Shown here: one piece after another, positions 11,517 through 22,200 of the stretch
Layout: each line of letters begins with the position of its first letter
How positions within the stretch are numbered: position 1 is the first letter of the stretch
Assembly (NCBI RefSeq): GCF_026151205.1
Contig: NC_087082.1
Location: 18,073,401 to 18,137,400 of the forward strand
Reading direction: 5' to 3'
DNA: 64,000 nucleotides
Source of the DNA: Bolinopsis microptera
Lineage: Eukaryota > Ctenophora > Tentaculata > Lobata > Bolinopsidae
Translations under genes and position numbers: made by a program
Notes under the pieces: generated by a model
What the model saw: the letters and a program-made list of their open reading frames with translations, nothing else
Database searches by the model: none
What the model was told of the DNA's origin: nothing

Positions 11517-12458
11517 ATGTATATATATACCAAGAGGATATTATACCACATAATATAATATATCATATGTACAGGTTTGTGATAATGATGACATGTCACC
11601 CAACATTTTGACTATTAAGCTGTGATGACAGGAACTACTGACAGAAAACAATTTGGCAAGCTTCAACCATTACCTAAGCTATACACTGTACAGTATGAGC
11701 TAGATTGTTGGTTCTCGAATGTTCGTTTTGTTTGAAGGTTTTGGGTTTTGTAATAAACTTCAGCTGTTTCTAATCACGGCCACGCTTTGAAGAGAGCAGA
11801 CAGATTAAAGTTCAATAAGAGAATCTGTCCCTTATCTTCTGAATTTGTCCCTCATCTCTCAAGTTTTAAGATGTATCAGACACAGTTTCAGTATGGTGAG
11901 CTAGTATTAAAAGCAGTGTACTTGTCTCTTATCTTTTCTTATCAGTTGTATTATATGTAACAGTTTGACTTGATAAGGACCGAATCAAGCCGTCTCCTGA
12001 AAACCTTAATTTAATAAGACAGTCAAACCCAAAATCCAAAAGTTTCCAAAATTTTTAGATAATACAATTGAGTATAATATTATGAGGCAGATCTAGAGGT
12101 TAACTTGATCCTGGTTTAGCTCATCAACTAATAGTTCTGGTAATTATACATCAGGTGGTGGCACTGTCTGTCTGGGTAGTGTCAGCAGATTATTGTGTTT
12201 AATGTGCGGTAAATGTGGGCTGTGCCGTAATTTGTGTACTAAACGCTACTAGGAAGGGAATGTTAGTAAACAAGACCGTGTTTTTATGTCTTTAATTAGT
12301 CAGACTTAGTGTGTGATGTAATTATCCCTGCCGGATAACTTGAGGAGTACTGCACAAATAATACACAACATTTTAATGCTGGTCAAATTAAACAAATTTT
12401 AAATCTCAAATCCGGAATTGTCTTCTAGTAAGCAAGTTCTGGGGTATCTTCTGAGAGT
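11517..12458. other. Downstream flank of the protease gene
   Basis: AT-rich sequence. No gene or repeat supported. It contains the 3' side of the minus-strand protease gene, but I saw no clear polyadenylation signal. Confidence 0.35.
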
Positions 12459-13556
12459 TTAACACATGTGAGCGTGTCTGCACACTCCATCGCGGCACTT
12501 GACTGTTCCACTGGGACACCCGTCAGTGTTATCACCACCGTCATTATCATCAACATCAACGTAGTCAGGGTCATTGTCTCTGCGACCAGTATTCTTCCAG
12601 ACAGGTACGGAGCCGTAGTCGAAGATCTTGCAACCGTGGTGACCTCTGGCGGTGTAGAAGTAGCCCTTCATTCCCCAGGCACCCCAGGAGTTCCTCACAA
12701 TCATGGCACCTCGAGTATAACCTACTGCGGTAACAGCGTGGTTGGCGTAGGATTTACAGCTGAAGTCTTTAATAACTCCCTCGGTGTACTTGAAGAAATC
12801 GTCAGTCACCTCGTAAGCTACTGACACAGCTCCGTTGTTGAGAGCCGAGATGACGTTGCCTTCTCCTTTCCTGATGCTTTTGGATCCAGTGATAACAGCA
12901 CCGATAAGACCGTTGTGAACTCTGGAGTAAGAGCAACTTCCGTCCTTTTCCTTGTAGGGAGCAGCAGCTGCAGTAGCCAGTCTGCCGGAACTCTTGGAGT
13001 AATCCCAAGCTTCGTGGTACCATCCTCCCTTGCATCCGTCTCTGCTGCTGCTGTAGGTACAGTCTAGGTACTCCTGCTCAGCAAACTGCTTCCTTTTGCC
13101 AGTCTGGATAGCGTAGTTGGTCTCCACAGCTCCGACAGCAGCGAAAGCCCAGCAGGATCCACATCCTCCTTGGTTCTTGACACCGGTAACTTTATTTTGA
13201 CTCCTCCAGTCAATGGAGCTGGCAGCAGGGACAGCGGACAGTTCAGGGAGATCCTCAGAGAGGTCAGCTCTGGAGATGTTGAGTCCGAGGTGCTGCTGCT
13301 TCTCAGCCTGGGTCATGGCGGTGAACTGGTTGAGTCCTGAAACCCAGTCGTTCTCCTTGTTCAGCTGGACCACTCTCTGGAGGTCAGCCCTGAAGAGCCT
13401 CATCCTAAGGGGAGCTTCCTGGGGAGAGTAGAGTTTGTTGTACTTGCCGTTGAACTCGGAGAACAGGTTCTTCAGAGCAAGGGGGGATTGCAGGACAGAC
13501 TCATAGTCTTCACAGGCAGCGAGCCCGGCTAGTGTCAGGATCAGTAGAAGCTTCAT
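12459..13556 (-). CDS. Secreted cathepsin L-like cysteine protease with Cys-rich tail
   Basis: A papain-family (C1A) endopeptidase of 365 residues in a single exon. Residues 1-15 are a signal peptide (MKLLLILTLAGLAAC). About 25-85 are an I29 inhibitor prodomain with an ERFNIN-like series (E47, R51, F55, N66). The mature enzyme starts near SIDWRSQ. The active site is present: Q129, C135 in GCGSCWAF, H273 in NHAVTAVGY and N289 in VRNSWG, plus GCKGG. After the catalytic domain comes an acidic Asp/Asn linker (about 325-345) and a tail with four cysteines (CPSGTVKC, RDGVC, then RHAHMC) that is absent from ordinary cathepsin L. The start is placed at 13556 rather than the upstream in-frame ATG because the signal peptide begins here and the TATA box lies between the two. 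Likely a digestive, lysosomal or secretory-granule enzyme. Confidence 0.93.
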   Translation of the reverse strand: MKLLLILTLAGLAACEDYESVLQSPLALKNLFSEFNGKYNKLYSPQEAPLRMRLFRADLQRVVQLNKENDWVSGLNQFTAMTQAEKQQHLGLNISRADLSEDLPELSAVPAASSIDWRSQNKVTGVKNQGGCGSCWAFAAVGAVETNYAIQTGKRKQFAEQEYLDCTYSSSRDGCKGGWYHEAWDYSKSSGRLATAAAAPYKEKDGSCSYSRVHNGLIGAVITGSKSIRKGEGNVISALNNGAVSVAYEVTDDFFKYTEGVIKDFSCKSYANHAVTAVGYTRGAMIVRNSWGAWGMKGYFYTARGHHGCKIFDYGSVPVWKNTGRRDNDPDYVDVDDNDGGDNTDGCPSGTVKCRDGVCRHAHMC

Positions 13557-13598
13557 GTTGAGAGATTGGTTTGATGAGTTGTGGGTGGTCAGGCAGGG

Positions 13599-13606
13599 TT
13601 TTATAG
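13599..13606 (-). promoter_or_regulatory. TATA box of the cathepsin gene
   Basis: On the minus strand CTATAAAA lies about 43 bases upstream of the ATG at 13556. Transcription would then start near 13570, giving a very short leader. This position excludes the in-frame ATG at 13652 as the normal start. Confidence 0.6.
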
Positions 13607-15133
13607 TAGAGGTGGAGGATTGAGTATTGTGAAGCAGATGGTTGTCGTCCATTGTTTTTTTAATTATGAGAAGTTTTAGCGACCATATGATTCAATTTGA
13701 ACCGTCTATGCGATAAAAAATAAAGGTTTAATTCAATGTATTTGGTTAGTTAGGCTGATTTTAGTGGTTTAGGTTGTCTCGTTCTTTGTTTAATAATTAA
13801 TGATGTAAGTCAAAATCGAATTTATAAAAAAATGTAACAAAATTTATAAAAATTCTAAGATTTTAGCCGTATTGTCGAAGAACATTCAGGATTATTTTAG
13901 CACCTGTGCTCGACCGGGGAAATTATCAAATTTATGAAACAATCAGTCCAAAAGATGAGCCCACATCGCAATTAAATATCTATAATTGGCACCTATTAGT
14001 TATTATCAGACTGTGACGATCTGCCATTTTCTTTATCCTGTTTTCAAATTGGCTGCTGCTCAGATCTACACAAATTAATTCTCGTCTGGCAACATTGTTA
14101 GTTGAAATAGTGTTTTCTTGGTGTGTTCATGTACGGTCATCTACTTAATATTTAAATGTCTAACGTCATTGATTTTATCATACCCACCAATCACCACGAC
14201 ACAAAGTATTAAGAACTTAAAGAGCCGCTAACTAGGACAAAATATCAGCCTTTTCTCCACCAGAAACCGAAATTTGATAAGAAAGAGAGCTTCCTTTCTG
14301 ACAAAACTTATTCTTATGATAAGAAAGAGAGCTTCCTTTCAGATAAAACTTATTCTGAGTAATATTCATCTTAACATTACTCTGTGCCTTTTTCAAGAGT
14401 GTTCCATATTCGTACAACAGTGCAAAGGTTTTGAATTTTAAACCTTTTTCCAGGCTCTAAATTGCACTTTAAAACGTACAACGTTTGAATAAACAGTCTA
14501 CATATTCACAATTTTCTTGAGTTGTAAAAATGGCGCCAGCCAAACACCAAGGTACCAGAATTAATACTTTAATTAATAATTGTAATTTAATAATTAATCT
14601 TTTGCACCTGAATGTGGAGTCGGGACAACAGAACTTCTCGTATCACTCTAGGGTAGATGTTACTCAAGTGTAAACCATGATACCAACAAGAAATGCGGCC
14701 GCTTTTCTTTTGTGGATGGCCGCTCAATTTCCCGATCCGTGATGGCGTATTTATCATATTCCATACAACCTGGGACGGCCCAGTCTTTACTGTTTATATA
14801 AACATGCAAATATGGCGAAGTGACATGCCGACTGCCGAGCGCCGCCCAGTTAATATAATTCTATATTGAATTTGAAAATCGTGTATATTTCTATGTAACC
14901 ATATGTTTATTGTTTATGCAACCTGACACGGATCTGTGCAAAATAGTAATACTAACTCAAAATAATAATAATATGCTATCAATTAGTGCCTAGTGGGATA
15001 CGTACATGATGAAATTAATAATGTACTTGGTTGGTTCAGCGCCGCGCGCCAACAATTATATAATTCAGATTATCACGCAAAATAACTTTGCGCAGGTAGT
15101 CACGTGGGCGATAACAGTGCTCGCAGGCACGTA

Positions 15134-15164
<31 letters not shown>

Positions 15165-16776
15165 TCGGTCGCAAAGCTACATATAAAAAAAAAACCTCGA
15201 TCGCTAACCCTTGTCCTTGACTCTTTTGTGCCTTCGGCACGAGTCATGGATCGGGAAAAAATACGTACTTAAAGTGTATCTACAACGTATTCACACAGTT
15301 ATATTTCAGAACGGACGACCACGTTGAACGCTGTTTCTCCACAGGTTCTTAGAGCTACAATCGCTAGGAACATGGAATACGTCAGAAAGGTTGGTAATTT
15401 TATAACTTTTACTTAACTGATTTATTAAGTAATTACTTTACTTACCGTGATATCTTAATTTAACTAATGACTTTACTATTTACTTTTTAAGGCTGGATTA
15501 TTTAATTAGCTTGTAATAAAGCGAACAGGATTAGAAACCAAATTATAGAGCCAAAGTTAAAAATACATCGATTAAACTGTAATTTTAAAGTTTTAAAGGG
15601 TAATCAGTACAGACATAAGCTGTGTTTTTTATATCGAAATTACATGCTCCACATAAAATAATGTGGGCCGAATGTGATAAAAAGGACATTACCTCCCCGT
15701 CAAGATGTAGACAGTACATTGTATAGTAATGAGAGTTGTAATATTATGTTTCACATAAAATAAAGCTGACCTCGCACACACGGTCTTATACTCTACAAAT
15801 CGTGCGGTCCATCATTATTCGAACACTGTATTATTATTACGTTGTACAGCTATACGAATGAAGTTTCTGGCGTCACATTTAAACGGTAATTAGAGGTGCT
15901 TTACCCCTGTGGGGTACAGCTCAGCCAATGACCAGGCTGCTTCACAATATGCTCATAATGTATTGGACTGACGCCATCTCGCCTTGATCACGTGACCAGC
16001 CAAGCGTTGTTATAGTTACGGAGACACGCGGAGATTTCTCCTTAGAAAAGTGTTCTTCGAGTGGTTGATGGTTTATTTTCATCGCGTTCTAGTGTATTTG
16101 TTTCAATCCTGTGAGGTTACAATAGTTTCCCCGTTACTTTCAAGTTTCGAGAGTTTGAGCGCTGTGTTTAGTGCTGTTACTGTGTGTTTAGTGATGTTAC
16201 TGTGTGATTACTCACTGATTAGTGGTATATTACCTACTGTTTGATTAGTATTGGTTTGGGTTGTATTACTGGTCTATTGTCTTGAGTATCCGGAAGTAGC
16301 TGTAAACACTGTACACTATGTAAAAAGAGGAGTGGGGTGGTGGGGGGGGGGGGGGGGGGGGGGTTATTGGCACGCTCCTTTCTGGAATGGTTTCTGAAAT
16401 ATCAGTACTTGATGGCCGATATCTCATGTTAAACCCCCCCTCCTTCGTTTTGTACATTTGGTACTAACTACTAATCAACCTCCCTATTACCAACAACTGT
16501 ATGTATAGTGCTTACTAATTCTCTTCATAAATTGCCTGAAATTAAGACAGGCATACATTGACAATTCAACAGATTGTCCAGTGCGTCATGTCATGCAACA
16601 TTCCTAATAGTTTAAAACTGGGCCCGGTATTAAGAACAGTGCACAGAATTAGAACCGAATAATGTTTACCTTTTCGATTGTAATAGGTGTAGTAGTAGGG
16701 GAAGTTGGCACACTTGTTCTTGATTCTACTCATTGGTAAAATTGAGCTGTTATGCAATCAAACGTTTTAATTCTGC
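13607..16776. other. Intergenic with simple repeats
   Basis: No gene supported. It contains a two-copy repeat of about 40 bp at 14276-14354 (core GAAAGAGAGCTTCCTTTC), a (GCAC)n microsatellite at about 15127-15166 and a run of 22 G at 16342-16363. A short ATG frame ending at a possible donor near 15390 (MEYVRK) is too small to call. Confidence 0.45.
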
Positions 16777-16918
16777 CACGTGACGTAGTTGAATTAGCTG
16801 TATTTTGTCACGTGACGTAGTTGATAGCCAATGAATTAGCTGTATTTTGTCACGTGACGTAGTTGAATTAGCTGTATTTTGTCACGTGACCCAACCCCAA
16901 GGTAGTCAAAACCACGTG
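16777..16918. promoter_or_regulatory. Tandem GTCACGTGAC (CLEAR/E-box) array upstream of formin
   Basis: Five CACGTG sites at 16777, 16809, 16851, 16883 and 16913. Three are the full palindrome GTCACGTGAC (16807-16816, 16849-16858, 16881-16890), the consensus of MiT/TFE and USF factors. They sit in a tandem unit of 32 bp (CACGTGACGTAGTTGAATTA plus 12 bases); one copy is lengthened by 10 bp (ATAGCCAATG, with a CCAAT box). CGTGACGTAG also resembles a CRE. The array ends about 490 bp before the formin ATG at 17410, so it is a likely promoter or proximal enhancer of that gene. Confidence 0.55.
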
Positions 16919-17409
16919 ACAAGCAATAGTGAGGCTTCTGCAGTGCTGCGAGCTGCTGTGTATCCTGCTAGTTACTGTCGTATTCAGGGCTTGACTTCCC
17001 CACTTTCTACTTTCTTGATACACAATGTTCTGAATGAGTAGTTTCCTGTCAAAAGCTTGTGAACGTGGTTTAAATGAATGTGACGTTAGAAGTTTTGCTT
17101 TTCTTTTTTGAAGTTTCGAATTCTGGCTAGTATCGGTAGATTTTTCACCATTGCTAAAGTGACTAAACCATCTTTCTATGTTGAACTACTCACTGTCAAG
17201 TTTCTCGCTTAGTTCATTCTAATTTGATCACGTGTTCTATCCCTGTATTCTTATTGGATGTCCGCTGAAGCTCCCTTGGCAGTTTGTAGAAATGTCCGCA
17301 TAGAATGTCCGGTATTATACATCCTACATTACTAAGTGTGCTTCACCTTGTTTCTTGTTGCGTTAGTACTTAGTTGTCGACTCTTTTCCGACCGTTTTTT
17401 ACCATCACC

Positions 17410-19260
17410 ATGCCCAAAGTGAACTGGTTCTTGTTCAAGATGGGTCGGAAACTGATGGTCCCGAGTAGCAAGACTCAGGGGATGTCTCCGGCCAAGTCAG
17501 CCCCAAATATCGGCAAAGCAGTCAGCCCGGTCCCACAGACCAAGGATTCTAGCAGATATACCTCTAAAATAAGTTTGAGTTCTGTGGGCGAAATAGATAT
17601 TGACTCGGTCTACAAGGTGGGTACATGCTACTTACACGTTCTTACACAGTACTTACACAGTACATACACAGTACTTACACAGTACTTACACAGTACTTAC
17701 ACAGTACTTACACAGTACTTACACAGTACACATACACAGTACTTACACAGTACTTACACAGTACTTACACAGTACTTACACAGTACTTACACAGTACTTA
17801 CACAGTACTTACACAGTACACATACACAGTACTTACACAGTACTTGCACAGTACTTACACATTACTTACACAGTACTTACACAGTACTTACACAGTACTT
17901 ACACAGTACTTACACAGTACTTACACAGTACTTACACAGCACTTACACAGTACTTACACAGTACTTACACAGTACTTACACAGTACTTACACAGTACTTA
18001 CACAGTACTTACACAGTACTTACACAGTACTTACACAGTACTTACACAGTACTTACACACTACACCTACTTACACATTGCCAGTCAACTAGGCTTTATAC
18101 CAGATTGAGGTGGTTTTATTCAAGATTTAGGATACCAATTCGGAAAAGTAGGTTTTCTGAATTCTGAGTTTGGCGTGTAACATAAAACTAAAGCTGGGTC
18201 CTGCTTAGATTTCTACCTGAAACTTTACACCTGATTACATAATATGGTATAGTGATAGGAGCATTATATGTTATTTCACACCACACCACATGTATGTGTA
18301 TTATATTCAATTACCTAATCGGCTGCAGGATTAAGAGTTGTGTACAGAACCAATGACAACACTGTTGACAAATCACTGTTGATAGCTACTAGGCACTTAA
18401 CTAGGCAGCTGGAACAAAAATCATAACTAATAATATATAACTAATTGTAACTTAAGTTTTCAAATAGAATATCACTAATCCTATAATGGTCGCTTGTTTT
18501 AATGAAAAGGTTGCAATTGTTGTCTTGTTGAGTAATCTGACTTCTATTTGACATGTGACCATTTGTTTTGACATGTGACCATTTGTTTTGACACGTGATA
18601 TTATAAGGAGGTGATTTAAATTTCTGACTCGTGTTAGTTAAGAAAGACAAACATGGTTGAATCAAATAGGTAATGTGATCTGAAACACCCTCAGGTTGCA
18701 GAGGAGATAATACGAGATGGTCTCATCACACGAGACTTTGCAGAGCAGCAGATAGTGGAACTGCAAAACCAAATCACTGTGAGTACAATTACATGCTTGT
18801 TTTGAAGCGGCGAGTTCGTGTGAATTTTTATGACACGTAACACCGACTCCTGGATCTGATTGATTCTGATTGCGGGTCACAAAACAACTTTAATCGCCTC
18901 CCCGATTCAACCACGTTGATTATTACATATTATACCGGTACGAGTGAGTTGAGATAATTGGCCGTTATGTGATAGGCCGGAACCGCTGTTCGGTGACTTT
19001 TGGGCCACCCTACAGATATATTATGCAGTAAGTCATGGTGCCCACACTAAGTAAATTTGTTTGTGGATTCTCTTCTTTTATTTTGGTGAGCACTTTAAGG
19101 TTCCATTTCTAAAGCAAATGTATGGAGATTTTCTTCATTTTTAGATTTTTGACGCACAAATATGACTTAACTTGATAATTTGTTTTGCAGAAAGACAACT
19201 CCCAGTCACAGAAACAAGGCGATACAAGTCGGCTCTTCCTTATGAACCTTTTCAAACAAG
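17410..19260 (+). CDS. Formin exons 1-3: N-terminal region
   Basis: Exon 1 (17410-17616) starts MPKVNWFLFKMGRKLM and is basic and serine-rich. Exon 2 (18695-18778) reads VAEEIIRDGLITRDFAEQQI, a likely amphipathic helix. Exon 3 (19191-19260) reads KDNSQSQKQGDTSRLFLMNL and ends in phase 1 before GTAACA. The phases 0-0-1 connect exactly to exon 4 at 25816. No named domain was recognised. The 6.5-kb intron that follows holds the antisense lectin gene and the long palindrome. Confidence 0.75.
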
Positions 19261-22200
19261 GTAACATGTTCTTAATAACTCGATAACTTGATAAGTTAAT
19301 AGCTTAGATACAATTTTATTTCTTGCTGTATATTGTATTGTTGTAAATTGTATTTCTTGCTATACATTTCTTGTTGTTAAATTTGACAAAATCCGTCAGC
19401 AGTGATGTAAAAGATCCTCTCTAGGTTTTACGAATGTAAACAATAAAACAAATTATAACATACCTTGTTCTTACATTCCAAAATCAATCAAACTAAAAGT
19501 AAAAACAATTTTAATTAATCCATGTCGCAGAATACAAAACCTGTTTCAACCGCACCCTACTGCTAAGAAGAAACAGATTTTATAAAATATTTTGCTTGCC
19601 TAACTAAATTTGCTGCAATAACTTAAAATTAAATTTTAATAAACCTCACCTATTCTAGAGCATGGATCAGGTCCATTCCATGGTGGAACGTGAGCTTCAC
19701 ATTCAAATTGAACTGAAATTATAGGTGTTAGAAATATGGGATAATGCTACCTAATATTGTATGTTTTTTAATCATTTTACATCCGTGCTAATCTTCATTT
19801 GACTCTTGTTTAACTTTAAAATCACACGAGATTTAAAAGTTTACCTTGTTTCTCGATTATTGCCACCTCATTTATATTCATATAACGCCCTGCGATTCTT
19901 TCTATCACCACCCTGTTTCCGGGAAAGCAGCCAGATCGATCCGGGCGGTTACCAGGCTGCTCTCCTTCTGTGAGAACTGTGACGGTAAACTGTTGAGTGC
20001 AGTCTGGACCCTCGCAGGGATCACAGTCTCTCTCCGAGCAGCTCCATGTGCGGCGAGCATTACCATCAGCCCCATACCACACTATCTGATCAATACAGTA
20101 CACCTGGGCAAGTGTTATCTTTACCCAGTACGCACCGTGAGAATCAGCTTTTGTGTTCGAAAGGGTTTCCAGATCCAAGTCTATAGCATGTGCAGCAGCG
20201 GACTCCTCCTCGGTATGCCTGGTATTAGAGTGCTCTGCTAAAACTGGTGTTATCTCTCCAGGAACTCTTTCTCTTAACACTGAAACTAAATCTAGTGAGT
20301 GGTGACTAATAAATTGAAAATAATTGTTTATGCAACTTTGTAATTAAAGTATGCTATGAGAATGATCAGAGTTTTTTAGATTTAGTGGTTCAATACCCTA
20401 CTTTTAACTAAAGTAATAAAAATAAAATACAGTTTACTAAGTATCTTCATTACTAACCTGCTAATGAAGGAGACATTCTTCCAAGAAATATTAATAACAA
20501 CATTGACATGGTCTATCTATAGAAAAGAAAGATTAAAATACTATCTATAGAAAAGAATAACTCGAAAAGTAAGTAATTTAGGGTACATGTTGCTTCATAA
20601 GTTGTATATAAACATGGCCATTCTGCACAATTTGCACTCATTTAAAAATCTGTTGGGCCTTCATAGCCCAATTTACGAGATGCCCATATTTTAGCATGAT
20701 TTCTGGAACCGAAAATCAGTTTTTCGCCAATAACTGAAAAAGTAAGCACTTTAAGGCATATGTTTGTTCGTAAGTCATATATTAATATGCTAATTGCGGT
20801 TCTTTTGCATCCTGTCTAAAGACTCTATCACGATCCTATCGAAAATGGGCTCAGCACCACGCCCAAAATGGTTTTTGGCAAATTTCTCGAAAAGTAAGGG
20901 TTTTAGGCCATGTGTTGCTCAGTAACTCCTATATAAACATGCATATGCCGCTTGGTTTAAGCCTATTTTGAAGTCTCTACGACCTTCAGAAGCAAGGCGT
21001 CGGTTACGTTATTGGGTCAATATGGGCGTGGCCCTCCTGGGTTTTCTCCACGGTCAAAAAATGTCTCCAAACGAAAATCGTTTATTCATACCTTCAGGAA
21101 GGTCTGTGCAAAGTTTCGTGAGTATTTGAACATTTGCAGGTTCATTTCCATAAATGTCCATAAATGACTGGACTACACAACTTTAGAGTTAACTTTAGAG
21201 AAACTCATAAGTCATTTATCTCAAATTAAGCTGTTAGTGTCCATGATCAACCTGTGGCGACAATGTTTAACGTGAAATGTAAAAATCAGGAGTAATATAA
21301 AAAGTGTATTTTTAGATTAAAGTGCTCATAGTTTTAGAATTGTATAGATTAACGTTGGTCGTTTAGCCATCTTATCTAACAATCGATCGTGCCGTAATAT
21401 ATGGCCAGAGAATAATAGGGTCTTGGAAATTCTATAGTTGTTCAGTGGGTCGATTGACTGAACACGTTTGCACTCGGTATTTAAACTTACCAGTAGTTTA
21501 TTTATGTTATGTACCGATGATAATACAATTAGGATAACAACTAGGTAAGCCGTAAGTCTAATTCAAAACACACCGCACACCGTACACACCAATCAGTATT
21601 ACTATTTGGTAGACCGGGTATTTTGGCGGGGATTCTGTTCCCACGGCACTGTTCTGATAGAAGCTACTTCTACTAATGGTCCCAGAGGAACGGCCGTAAA
21701 GTAGCCAGACTTCTTGTCTCCTGTACTGGCTGACACATGTGGATTAAAGTTAGAAATTCCGCTATGATATAAATATAATTGCTCTCGGAATTGAACAAAC
21801 TCCTACTTATCTAGATCCTTTCTAAATTCGTTAGAGTTTCATGGACTGGGGAAAAATAATCGGTACAGTCTCCCTGCTTGTGTAATTAAGCAATGAAAAC
21901 AATCCAAAATTATCACATTATATAACATAAGTTGTAATAGCAGAAACTTTCTAACCGTACATTCACCCGCCACTGTTCAAGAAATTATATCACTGTTTAA
22001 AATCATGACGTGAGCACTGTACATACAATCAGCTATTCCTTTAGTTAGGATGATAGCCAAAACTATAAGGATTTTGGAGAACTAGGGTAATAGTCATAAT
22101 TCTAAAATTTGAGTGAGTTACACGTGTTTTATTGATGATGATAAACATTTGCAATGTATTACGCTATGCAAGCGCGCACTGAGGGACTTTATGACGTCAC

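Noticed and set aside
13557-13652. N-terminal extension of the cathepsin to the ATG at 13652
   Set aside because: It would place 32 residues before a good signal peptide and lies upstream of the TATA box.
15372-15390. Tiny first exon MEYVRK before GTTGGT
   Set aside because: Too short, with a weak donor and no downstream partner exon that I could find.
17600-18167. Three long overlapping plus-strand ORFs (up to 244 codons)
   Set aside because: They are made open in every frame by the 11-bp minisatellite without stops; only the first part up to 17616 is coding (exon 1).
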